NCBI GenBank assembly: GCA_013397695.1 | Contig: VYZI01000322.1 | Coordinates: 271,316-335,315 of the forward strand | Direction of reading: 5' to 3' | From: Centropus unirufus | Lineage: Eukaryota > Chordata > Aves > Cuculiformes > Centropidae | Length of the DNA stretch: 64,000 nt | Part shown: positions 14,553 through 25,014 of the stretch, piece by piece | How positions within the stretch are numbered: the stretch's first letter is position 1 | Layout of the letters: every line of letters starts with the position of its first letter | Made by a program: the position numbers and the translations under genes | The notes under the pieces: generated by a model | What the model was told of the DNA's origin: nothing | What the model saw: only the letters and a program-made list of their open reading frames with translations | Databases searched by the model: none

Positions 14553-14642
14553 GTCACACTTCCTGAACTTTGCTTTTAAGCTCTTCATGCTGATCACATT
14601 CAACCTTCCACAACTTTGAGAAGATTTTTATTCTTCCAATAT
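14553..14642 (-). other. candidate 90-nt exon, unidentified
   Basis: This segment has the strongest splice-signal pair on the minus strand: acceptor 'TTTTCCTTTCTTTTTAG' and donor GAC then GTAAGTATT. The only long frame enters in phase 1 and reads through 28 codons with a coiled-coil-like, charged end (KLWKVECDQHEELKSKVQEV) before a TGA four bases from the donor. It would therefore be either a last coding exon followed by a spliced 3' UTR or part of a non-coding RNA. The family is not recognised. Confidence 0.27.
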
Positions 14643-15914
14643 CTAAAAAGAAAGGAAAATAAGATTCAAATGTGATACCATTCATTTCACTAGCAGCCAA
14701 ATCTGAACTGAATTTGCATACCTCTATTAACCTTGGAGGATTTAGCCCTCAAGCTCTAAAAAAGATTAACAGCCAACTAAGGGAAAATTTGTGTTTCTCT
14801 AAATTTAAAAGCAAGCCTGAGTCTGACCACAGAAAACCAGAGCAAATATTTACCAAAACCCAAGTGTTCATCTTGTTATACTAGCTGCCCTCTTGAAATA
14901 ATGAGATCACAGACATGTTCATACATGTAGCAGCTTCCAGTGCCCACTGCCTATTTTAGCATTATCATCAGCACAGCCATTTGTGAAGTGGGAAAAGCAG
15001 AAATAAGTATGGAAAAACATTCTTTAAAACTTCACTGTTCTACAGCCATGGTTCTGCACCAGGTAACAGAAGTACCTCCACTATTGCATGTACATGTCTA
15101 ACCACCTACCAAATTCAAAATCATACTTAAACCATGCATGACACATAATAGGGCAGCTCAACACAGCACAGCAGATGGAACCACCTGAGCAAGGACAGAG
15201 GTTATTGCTGGAAGAATTGTTTTGTACTCTTCCTCAGAAGAAATTGTACATGTGTTCTTAGAGTTATGGCTGCTTGTAATTTGGTAGTGTGCTGTTACAG
15301 TCATGTTCCCCCCTCTTCCCTTTCAAGTGAGGAAAAGCAGCATTTGCACAAACAGATACATTACAGGCAAGCTGAAAGCTCTCACAGGGGAACAGGGAGC
15401 CAGTGCCTAGAGCAAAGTTTCCTAAAAAAATCTTCAATATGACAAATATTACCAACCCAAGACAAATGTAATGGTGAACAGCATGTTAAAGTAGCATGCC
15501 AATGTACTTTATCATAGAGGATAGCAGAAAAACTTAATGAAAGGTGAATGTATGACTGGACTGCGCAAAACCATCCATGCAAAAATGTTCAAAATTTATA
15601 GCTTTGCAGTATGCTCGCTGGAATAGCCAGGTCCCCGCATCTACAAGTTCTAGCTGCTATACAAACTCCTTCTGAAGGAACAGCTTAAAGTAAAGGATGT
15701 TCAGCTGTATAAACTTCCTCCCTCCACCAGAGAAAGAAAACGAGGACAAAAAAGTGCTACGAGTCTAGCCAGATAAATAAATTACCAAAATGAAGACTGG
15801 AGTATAACTTCAAATAAGTCATGCAAGGTCACTTAGTGTTTCCCATCACTCTTCAGAAACAGTAGTCTATGGTTCGATTAGCAAAGTGGGATTCAATTGT
15901 TTCATAAAAGAAAG

Positions 15915-15920
15915 TTTATT
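15915..15920 (-). terminator. possible polyadenylation signal AATAAA
   Basis: TTTATT on the + strand, so AATAAA on the minus strand, about 775 nt downstream of the stop codon of the candidate terminal exon at 16693-16826. This is a plausible 3' UTR length. The hexamer is common by chance in AT-rich DNA, so support is weak without RNA data. Confidence 0.2.
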
Positions 15921-16692
15921 TATTATGAAACAAGTGGATACCAGTGTACATGATCACTCTAGTATAAGTTTTAAAATGCAACTACAGTAAACCTTTGGTA
16001 GAATATATAGAAATGCTTTCATAAAATAGAACATTAAATAGCACTAATTGCTATTCTTGAATGGTAGGCAAACACATCACTTCATTCAACCCCATATTTA
16101 TCTGACAGCCATTTAAGACAAGCGCAGGTACATTTCTTTAAAAAAACCAAACAAACAGAAAATCCCATACACTACATATGCAAAATAATTTTCCACCTAA
16201 CACACACCTCCAGTAGGTAATTTGGATGGGGTAATTGTGTACGGTGTTAAAATATTCAATCTAATTAAATTACTCTAAGTCTAATAAAACAATATTTTTG
16301 AAGTCTCATCTGGAAGACAAAGTATTCAATCACAAAACTATGACAGAGATGACAACCCCCTCCTAGGCACAGAATAGCTGTAAATCTAGATTCTCTCTTT
16401 GAGTAACCTGTAATAGTCCAGTTAACAAGCTCTGCCATCACTCCTAACATGCTACTTTTCGCCGTTTTGAGGAAGGAAGACAGGAGGTGAGGTGTATTTC
16501 TGTTAGAAGCCAACTCATTTTTCCCACAGGATACTTCACCTCTTGCGTAAGTGCGTTTTATGCATTCAATATGAAACTCAAGTCCTTAGAAAAGTTTAAA
16601 AAAGCATGCACAAGCACACAAAAACAGTATTTGAAAATTCAGTGTGTCATATCTGCATTTTCTTCAAAAATAGATAAACACAAACACTAAGA

Positions 16693-16826
16693 TTACCACT
16701 TTCGCATCATAATGCCCATAATCCTTTCAGCTTCTGGAGATAAAAGCCCATGAAACTGTGAGGGCTGCCTTTTCTTGGCACTGTTTAAAGGAGGAAGACA
16801 CCGCTCAAAGGGTGTAATTATTGGAA
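16693..16826 (-). other. candidate terminal coding exon, unidentified
   Basis: On the minus strand an acceptor ('CCTCCTTTTGCATCAG') opens a frame of about 43 codons running to TAA at 16695-16693. The peptide has a basic stretch (NSAKKRQPSQF) and ends GLLSPEAERIMGIMMRKW. Its composition and near-perfect amphipathic end look protein-like, and a weak alternative donor (GTG then GTAATC) overlaps the stop. No family was recognised. It would enter in phase 1, which does not match the phase-0 exit of the candidate exon at 20246-20456, so at least one of the two is wrong or an intervening exon is missing. Confidence 0.28.
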
Positions 16827-19800
16827 CTGATGCAAAAGGAGGTCAGCATTTTGATTCAGGAGAGCTTTATGACAACTGTTATTTGCCAGAGGCGGGGATA
16901 AAGGAAGTGACATTAATAAACTCCTGTTTTACAAGATAGGAAATGACTACTAGAAATTCACTAGGGAGCATCAGACATTTCAAAATAATATTTCTGCAAT
17001 GAAACACAGGTATCAACAAGAAGCAATCACTACTAATAGTGTCATTTCTCCACTTTCAGGACAAATGCAATAATAAATACCAAGTGCTGTCATTTTGTAG
17101 CCGGAGAAAGTTAACAGTAGAAAAGCATTTTAAGTCCTAGGATTCTCAACAACTAATGCTGATCACATTCTTTTAATTGTTAGCTCCAAAATGAAATAAC
17201 TGGTTGTTTATCTCATCTCCCTTCAGCTTCACATTAAGAAACAGGTTTCGGGAATACAAGCCACATAAAACATCTTTAGGCTGGTGGTAAACCTATCTAC
17301 TTAAAACAACAGAAATTGAAATGGTGGTAATCTTTGGCTTCAACAAATTCCATTAAAACTGTTTAAACACACAATACAATCTTTAGGTTTATCCTAATGT
17401 GTTTCCTACCTTTAATCTTCCCCACTGATTTACAGCGAGATTCATGCAAACCATAGTAAACAACAACACTGGCATTTTTTTTCTCTTTCACTAAATTGCA
17501 TTGAAATCAGAGCAAGGCCTTTCGAACAATGTGACAACTCCTTGAACGGCCAAAGATTCAGTGATGCAACAGTAAAACAATCTTACATTTGCTAAGTAAA
17601 ATGAAAAGTTTACAGTAAGACTGTAAACCATGCACATTGTTCATGCCAGTTAACGATAGTTACCCTTAATTGATAAGTGCTAAATTCAATTAATTTAGGT
17701 GTCAAAAATGTTGCACCTCTGAGAACATCCTGAGAAGCCTCCATTTCAGGACCGTGCTCTTCTACAGCAAAGCATGATTCATTTTGTCAGCTATTTCCCC
17801 TTCCCCTCCCAAAAATATTTTAAAAACATTTTTAACCTTGTGAGGTTACAGAAGAGAACCAGACTCCATTGGCAACACAAAGAGGAAAAAAACAAACAAA
17901 CGTGAAAAAGGGGTCTAGCAGAATACCATTGCTGCCATATACTTATATCTCCTTTGTAAGAAAAAACCCACACTCACAGGGGGAAATAAGGGGCCCCAGA
18001 AGCATCTTCTCTCATAGCCCACTAGCAGCATCTATTCTCTGGATGATCACTTTCTCAGTCACAAGTCCTGCTCTGACTAGGAAGCACAAGCCTTTGTGGC
18101 AACCAGCACCATCCACACTACTAGCACTTCTGCTGCCTACCTTCAGTATTCAACTTTTCAAATATTTTGCATTCCTGAGCTATCCTGACCTACTAACCAA
18201 TACCAGGAACATGCCCAGAACAAAGCTTCTCTTCAGAATTACCTAAGCCGCAGGAACACCTAGAAGTCTTGGCCATTGCCCTAGCTCTTTGATTGTCTGC
18301 ACATAAATGCAGCAAAGTCATGCTGTCCTAAAAAAATCCACCCAACACTTAATCCTTGACAAACTTCTCGCTTCCACCAAGTTGAGCTTATTGTTCTATT
18401 TCTCAAGCCAAATCAAGAGAAGCATGTACAATGTGACCAAAAGCAACGGCAACAGTTCTGCACTCTTTATCAGTACACCTCAGTTTTTCTATTGTGAGTA
18501 GCCCACCCTCCGATCACAGAAAACCTCAAATGGAACAGAATTGTTTTAAACTTAATGTCACCAATAAAGACAAATAATTGTTAGCTTGATTGATCTACTA
18601 TTACTTACTAATAAAAACACACTGAAAAATGCACTGAGAAGCTGAAGGACTACACAAGAGTGGGAGTGATTTATATACAGTTAATCCCACTCTAAACAGA
18701 ATCAGACACCAGAGATAGCAAGAGCCTTGGGTAACTCAATGCAATTCCTCTATCTGTTCACAAATCACTGGCAGGGATGTGCTGAACTATACAAATTCAA
18801 GCATTCGAGCCCCAAAGTTAGAGCTCCATAAATATTGCATCACTAACAAATCTTCAGTTAATCACTCCTCCCTCCAGAATGCTTTGCATCAACTCTCTAC
18901 TCTTACACTTCCTTTTGGTATTCAGAACTAGCAAATTTTAAACTTAATTTTTAATGGATTCAACTGAAGCAGCACTGAACTCTGTGGATGTCACACAACC
19001 AATACAAACCGGACAAGATGGTCAACGAGCAGATATGTACAATTTGTTAAACAGTGTTTCCAAAATCAGTTATAGAAAACCAGGAGAAAGCTTTCATAGA
19101 AAGACTTTAGACAGAGAATTTACAAAAGATTAGAGAAAAATAAAAAAGTGACATTGCCATGATTCTTCTGCTTAGATTATTAGATAGTACTCCAGGCAAA
19201 AAAAGTCTAGGGGAAGTCCAGGCAAATTTGTCATTCTCTCATAACATATAACTTTATTCTGCTTTTACTCCAGTTCTTTTGTCTGGTGTGTCTCTCAGCA
19301 TACATTCAGCCCACTGAACAGCACAGAAAGAGAGACAAGACTTGCTGCATGAACTGGGACACACTGCTGTGTTTCTGTTTTCAGCTTCACAGTCTCTCAA
19401 ACAAAAAGGCTTCCCCTTGTGTGCCACTGAAATTTGAGGCCATATTCTCTGGTTTGATCATACCTAACTTATGCTGCAGTCCTGAAAGAAATTCCAGATT
19501 CACGTCTTAGTTCAAGAGGGCTAGACCGGAATTCATGCATCCAGCGACAACAAGAAACTGAAGGAAGATACAGTGTCCCACTTGTGAAACTCAATTCTTA
19601 AATAAGAAACCCACATGGATAATAACAGGTAGTACTTGTCTATACTTACTCCCTTCCTAAAATTCTGTATCAACTGTTTGACTAGATGTTCTTCAGAATC
19701 AGCAGACACAAAAATCTCTGTTGTACAGATGCAACGTTAAATCTGTTTCATATGTCAATAAAGAGACATACCCATGACTTTATGGATTAATGTTCTGGCA

Positions 19801-20245
19801 TAGCCTAAGGCAGAACAGTCATCTATTAGGGAAGCAGTTGAAAAGAAGGGAAAACAGTTTTAGCTGACCCAACACATTTGCCAAGCCCCACTCCCATAAG
19901 CTCTGCCCTTATACTTTTGAAAGGACTTGGAAGCGTATCCTACTGAAAATTGCTGTAGTACAGAAACACCTTCAGAGATTGTGCTGGTAAAACCTCCCCT
20001 ATCCAGCTTCCAAGTTCTTGGGTGGAGAAAATATTTTAGCTGATGCAAATGCAGCACCTTTTTAAACATTACTCAAAAATGGAAAGAGTTGGATATGCCT
20101 TCACCCCTGAAAAAAAAAAAAGCAGGAATTCAGATTTTCTGTCCTGTAAAACTATCAATGCTATAAACTCACAGAACGTTAAGTCTCTGTCTTAGTGAAA
20201 ATCAGATTACTTTTAGCTGATTTTATTCAGGTTGTTGAAACTTAC

Positions 20246-20456
20246 ATTCAACTGCAGCACCACTAGGTACCATTCAAATACTGGCGAAGACGACCTAGTG
20301 TTGAAAATACTTCTCCCAGCCTTCAGAGAGCTATGGACATGTAGATCTCCCTTAGGGTTATTGTGCTGGTGCCTCACCTTGTAAACAAGGTCCTCAGAAA
20401 GCACTTGAGTGTCAAACTCCCTCAGAGGAGGCGAGTGCCTTTGGGAATACAGACAT
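20246..20456 (-). other. candidate 211-nt exon, unidentified
   Basis: On the minus strand an acceptor ('GTTGATTATTGCAG') and a strong donor (TTGAAT then GTAAGTTTC) enclose 211 nt with one open frame of 70 codons, starting CLYSQRHSPPLREFDTQVLS and ending VVLQLN. The frame is open further upstream to about 20565, so a longer exon is possible, and an internal donor (TACAAG then GTGAGG, 20351) would shorten it. No homology is recognised. Open frames of this length are expected by chance several times in 64 kb. Confidence 0.25.
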
Positions 20457-23254
20457 CTGCAATAATCAACAGTAGCTCCCTGCCTCTCAGCGAGTGAGGA
20501 GAAAAGAAGTGGAACATCTTCAGCTCGTGAAGTTACACAGCCATAGACAGACCAACATAAAAATTATTTTTTGTTGTACTGATTGAACAAACTTGGCTTA
20601 TTCCCTTTACAGAATCAGGTGAAAAAAATACATCATCTTTTCTAGTATTTTGATTATCAGCAATGACTTCCAGGAAACCAAATGGAGACTATGGCAGCTT
20701 TAAAAAACACACATAAGTTATTACAGCATTCATCTAAAATGTGATATCCACCTGCATAAGAAGGACTTGAGTCAGGTTCCAACACTTCCATTAACCATTA
20801 GTCTAGGGGCTCTCTCCTCCAGAGGTGGTCTGAAGTTCAGCACACTGACTACCACCATCACCTTCAAGCCTTTCAGAACATCCTGATCTGGCGCTCATCA
20901 CAGAAGAAAGACGCTTTCTTTCACTGCTGTGAACTTCCACCCCCAAAGTCCACAGCAAGTACTTAGACTGGTACTTCCTAAGTGCATCCACTTCCCAAGT
21001 GCACCGGCTTCCACACTTCACCAGACTCATTTTCCTCTGGCAATTTGGCAGTGAAAAATTGCCTGAATCACAGTTATTTGCTCTGCTTCTATGCCCTGAA
21101 ACTGCATTATTAGATGACCATCAGAATGTACAAAGCAGGTATCAAGACTGACAATTCTGAAAACAAACCTCAAGCTACATGAAATGCAGACCTATCACCT
21201 GGGTACATTCATAGACATGGAGATAGCAACTTTAAGGGATATAGGCAAGAGAACAAGCTCCTCAAACACGTGAGAAGTATCCACACAGGGAGAGTCAGTT
21301 ACTCGTACCTATAACCATAGCAGAAGATGCTATGGATTGCTATGCTGTCTCCTTGGGATTTTCATTAATCTTCTATCTCTGCCACTAAGCAAGCCATTAA
21401 AGATTCAAATTGTTTTGTTCTCGTTTTGCTTGTTTTTTCTCTGTAGTCATTTTCAGCATTATGCCTGTGTGAAAAGAACTAGCCCACAATAGTTCTCAAA
21501 AGGAATGTTATTAGGGTATTGTTGCAGTAGGATTTAGAAATTGCCAACATCTCAGAGAAGAACTTAGCTTTCAGGTTTCTCCAGGCACTCCCTCAAAAAA
21601 GACTCAAAGTTCTCACCAAAGAGAAGATGAATAGTAACATAGTGGGGAATATACAAAGGAAAAAAAATTATGAGAGAAGTGAGTGAACTCTCTTGGGAAA
21701 TGTTGTGATCATTCCATGAGATCAGCAGCTTCCCACCTCGTGATTTCTCCACTGGATGTTATCAATGTCTTGGTACAGTGAATAAGAGGGGAGGAGGTAG
21801 CTTTTATTGCTTTGCTAGCAGATCCACTCTTGGTAGAGGGAAGTGAACATCACAAGGCCATTATTTTTAGAGACTTGCAGGATGGATATTAGCTACTGCA
21901 AACTTACTGGCACTGAGCTTGGCACCAGCTCAAGAGAGACCTGCGCTTTTCTCAAGCCTCATTTTACTTGAACACTCTTTCACACTAGTTCATACCCTCA
22001 TGATGCAATTCTTCCGCTAGTAAATAAAATCTCATTGACATCTCCACAGGCGTCCCAAGACAAGAGTCAAGCAGATCACTAACAGTTATTTACTAAATTT
22101 ACTCATTGTTAAATGTAGGACCTCAGACAGCCTTTCTAAAATTATGTATGTGTAGGTTTTGGCGTTAGATTTTATTTTTTTTATTTTTAAATAACACACT
22201 AATCTGCAACATGCTGGGATAAAAATGTAATTAAAAAAAAAAGACAGTACTGCTCTCCCCACCAGACTACAGGCGTTTTATGCCAGTTCTGCAACAAGCA
22301 TGCTCACACTCCCTACAGAAACAAACAGGAGAACTTGTTAAGATCCCGCAATGCTGATGAAGCAAAATTTAACCTCTCTTTCCAGGGAGCGCCTCGGGAC
22401 ACGTCACAGGTGGCAGCTCCAAGGTGCCCAAGGCTTGTGCCACCAAGGGCTGCTCAGTACGCAAAACCTTTGCCGTCCTCTGTTGGGAGTCATAAGCACA
22501 GGTTCCTGGTTAAACTTGGTCCGATTCGTAAAGCAGACTATTCGATTTGTTTGGACAGCCACAGAAAATCATGATGATTTCCATCCCCGCTGCCAGAGGG
22601 ACGCGAATCCCCCCTACCCGTCGGCGCGGCAAGAGTGGACGCAGCTCGCAGTGGTGCCCGGGGAGCCCGGCAGCCATCCCCCTCTTCCCCAGCTCCCATT
22701 AAATCCCCGAGAAGCCGCCCCACGCGAAACAACGCCGTCTCCGGGGTTTATTTCTCACCGGCGTGAGCCCGTCCGAGGGTCTCCCTGGGGCGGGCTGGGT
22801 CCCGTCTGTGGACCCCGGGAGAGTGGGAAGGAGGCAGCGCTGATGCCCCCGGACCTGCGCTCAAGGACCGGGCGATCCCGTCCCGCTCGGGACCCACGGA
22901 GACACCGCACCGGGGCGAAGGGGCATGAACCAGCGCCGGGCAGAATGCACCGAGGCACCCGCCACTCACCGAGAGGGATTACAATCACAAAACTCTCAAA
23001 TAAAGTAAATAAACAGCCAAGCGGGCTGCGTTCGCCCTACACCGGGACTCTCCGCGAAGAGAAAGGAGAAGTTTCCGCCTGTTGCACCGCGCAGAGGGGT
23101 TTTTCTCCCCCGGGCTCCGCCGGGGGATGCGGCAAGGGCGGCGGGGGGCAGGTGGGCGCTGCACACAAAGCCCCCATTCACAGCGCCCGCCGCCGCCGCG
23201 TGTGCGTGCGTGCACACCAGCTCCCCCCGCCGCCCCACGCCGCGCTGCGCTCAC

Positions 23255-23385
23255 CTCCTGCAGGAGCCGCGTCCCCGCTACGATCGCCGGCGGCGGCAGC
23301 AGCGGCAGCACCGAGAGCCGCGCCGCTGCTGAAGGGCGGAGCGGCGGCGCCGCACGCCCCGGGACACCCGGCGGCTCCGCGCGGA
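23255..23385 (-). other. candidate non-coding first exon of leftward gene
   Basis: On the minus strand the sequence ends CTGCAGGAG then GTGAGCGC, a near-consensus 5' splice site. The stretch upstream is GC-rich, has GCN/CGG triplet runs and contains no ATG, so it would be 5' untranslated sequence with translation starting in a later exon. The right edge (transcription start) is a guess placed just inside the GC box at 23,388. Further minus-strand donors at 22,970 (CTCTCG then GTGAGTGG) and 22,759 (GCCG then GTGAGAAA) could serve alternative first exons. Confidence 0.4.
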
Positions 23386-23387
23386 TA

Positions 23388-23403
23388 GGGCGGGAGGGGG
23401 GGG
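23388..23403 (+). promoter_or_regulatory. GC box with G-quadruplex-capable G run
   Basis: GGGCGGG followed by A and a run of eight G. The core matches an Sp1/KLF GC box, and four runs of three G with one- or two-base loops could fold as a G-quadruplex on the + strand. It lies between the predicted minus-strand first exon and the CRE-like site, where a core promoter element would be expected. Confidence 0.55.
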
Positions 23404-23405
23404 CG

Positions 23406-23428
23406 TGACATCACTCCGCGGCCACGTG
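23406..23428. promoter_or_regulatory. CRE-like site plus E-box
   Basis: TGACATCA (23406-23413) differs from the palindromic cAMP response element TGACGTCA at one position and would suit ATF/CREB or AP-1 type factors. Nine bases on, CACGTG (23423-23428, in context CCACGTGACC) is a canonical E-box bound by USF, MYC/MAX or TFE-type factors. The pairing, next to a GC box and at the centre of a CpG island, looks like a proximal promoter. Factor identity is inferred from motif only. Confidence 0.5.
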
Positions 23429-23718
23429 ACCGCGGGGCTCCGGCCCCCGCGCGGGGAATGGGAGGAGCGGGGAAGGGGTTTGTCGCCCCCCTTTCCCATT
23501 CCCGGCGTGGGGGGCTGTTGCCCCGCGGTCAGGTGGCCCCTGCGGGAAAGTCTGTCGAGGTCTTCACGGGGCGCGAATGGTTTACTTCCCTCCAGAGCTT
23601 CCACGGGTGCCAAATTCCCTTTCCTTAGGATGCCCCCTCCGCCCCCAAACCAAGGCAGGAAGGGGCGCTTGAGAAGAAAGAGAAGTGGAGCGCTTCCTTT
23701 TTACTGTCCATGTTAATC

Positions 23719-23883
23719 ATAGAATCATGGAATCATAGAATGGTTTGGGTTCGAAGGGACCTTAGAGATCATCAAGTTCCAACTCCCCCGCCACAGGCAG
23801 GAGCACCCCATGCTAGACCAGGCTGCTAAAATTCCCATCCAACCTGGCCTTGAGCACTTCCAGGGAGGGGGTATCCACAATAC
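23719..23883 (-). mobile_element. short, well-preserved CR1 tail beside the CpG island
   Basis: It begins with the reverse complement of the CR1 terminal octamer repeat ('ATCATAGAATCATGGAATC'), then reads 'GGTTTGGGTTCGAAGGGACC', 'GATCATCAAGTTCCAAC', 'GCCACAGGCAGGAGCACC' and 'AACCTGGCCTTGAGCACTTCC' and stops at 'GTATCCACAA'. It is very close to the CR1 tail consensus as I remember it, so it is relatively young. It is heavily 5' truncated (about 165 bp retained) and sits about 100 bp from the right edge of the island. Confidence 0.93.
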
Positions 23884-24981
23884 AGTGTTTGGTCACACAA
23901 GGATTTAGAGGCTAAGAAGCCACAAGTAGGTTACAGCCATGCCAAGGTACCGCTTTATAGGATGTGCTGCAGAAGTTTTTTGAGTGTGTGTGTAGTCTTA
24001 AAAGCTGAACTTCCAGAGCAGCCTTCTGGCAAGCCAATAGCCAGCCACCAAAAAGTCACCATTGCCATCACCTGTTAAAGGAACTCTGGGAACTTCATCT
24101 ACAGGTTGTCCTGTTTTGTGACAGTAGCCTCTGCTAACCCATCCACCATGGGATTCCTGCCAGAGTGGTTAGCCAACCTCCCACAATGTCATGCTCGTCT
24201 ACCAGCCGGCTCACCACAACCGTGTTCCCTGCTTGAAAAGTTCTCCTTTAATCTCTGTGATCAATCTTATCTTCCCTGTTCTCAACCATATCCACACCTT
24301 CTAAAGTGGCAAAGAGTACAAGAAGGAAACGAGCACTTCAAAACTTTAGGTCATTATTGTAATAGGGGCAAGTATTGTTATTAAACAAATAACACTCGAT
24401 TATCAACAGCAGCATACTTTCCTCTGCTAATCTGCAGTCCTTACCTTGGCCACTTTGTTTTGCATGTTTTACCTCTGAGAGCAGCAATCTTGCCAGCTCT
24501 GTTTCCTTTCTTTTTTCTTAAAAAAAAAAAAATCATACACACCAATGTTAATCTAATATAGCTAATGCTGAGAATTTAATTTTCAGAAAAACAAGAAAAC
24601 CAGGAAAATTAAACTACCCTGGTAGTGCCAGCTCAGCAGCTACAAAACATGTTGCAATTATTATGCAATTATTTTTAATTCCAGTTGTATTTAAAAGCCA
24701 AACACATTTGTACGATATGGTTGAAAATTCTCCTGCCTGCTTCTTCCAACACCAGCAAAATTTTATGTAATCATGTGTGACTAACATGAGAATTATTTAA
24801 TATACAACAACAATCTCCTACATTTTTAATAGTTAGACCATGTTGGACTTTTTTCCGTCCTCAATGCTTGCATATCATAAAGATGGGATTTGGGTGTGTT
24901 CGCATGGGGTGGTTGCATATAATGACTCATGAATAATAAATAGTATATGTTGTTTATGGTATTATAGAATATTCAGTTCTC

Positions 24982-25014
24982 GGGAACTGGGAAATATGGT
25001 ATTTACCAGTTCCC
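24982..25014. repeat. 15-bp-arm inverted repeat (hairpin)
   Basis: The left arm GGGAACTGGGAAATA (24982-24996) and right arm TATTTACCAGTTCCC (25000-25014) are reverse complements at 14 of 15 positions, separated by a 3-nt loop TGG. The outer nine base pairs (GGGAACTGG with CCAGTTCCC) are perfect. It could form a cruciform, act as a palindromic protein-binding site or be the core of a small hairpin RNA; the arms are too short for a typical microRNA precursor. Confidence 0.8.

Larger units (their letters stand above)
6086..22559. other. long non-coding stretch left of the CpG island
   Basis: About 16 kb without recognisable repeats apart from a 15-A run at 7138-7152. It is likely intronic if the minus-strand gene starting in the CpG island extends left: in hand-counted lines the + strand has C well above G (for example 18001-18060: C 19, G 8; 9841-9900: A 21, T 9, C 18, G 12), the skew expected if the minus strand is the non-template strand. 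Exon-like segments inside it are listed separately. No known protein was recognised in any frame. Confidence 0.5.
22560..23620. promoter_or_regulatory. CpG-island promoter
   Basis: About 1.06 kb with extreme G+C content and dense CpG, contrasting sharply with CpG-poor flanks. The densest part is 23,180-23,460. In vertebrates such isolated islands mark the promoter and first exon of housekeeping or developmentally regulated genes, usually without a TATA box; I see none. Minus-strand GTGAG donors at 23,255, 22,970 and 22,759 support transcription toward lower coordinates. The + strand has only weaker GTGGG/GTGGC donors (about 23,151 and 23,528), so rightward transcription is possible but less supported. 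Long ORFs through the island are artefacts of stop-poor GC-rich sequence. Confidence 0.93.

Noticed and set aside
16265..16600. Minus ORF open for about 110 codons (KRTYARGEVSCGKNE and onward)
   Set aside because: It lies just downstream of the candidate terminal exon, where 3' UTR is expected, and its frame cannot be joined to that exon without a stop.
20803..21040. Minus ORF with protein-like composition (DALRKYQSKYLLWTLG)
   Set aside because: A possible acceptor precedes it, but the donor is weak, a second frame is equally plausible at its start, and I recognise no family.
22351..23388. 345-codon + strand ORF through the CpG island
   Set aside because: Rich in Pro/Ala/Arg with low-complexity GCN and CGG runs; GC-rich DNA has few stop codons, and frames on both strands are long here. 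No family resemblance.
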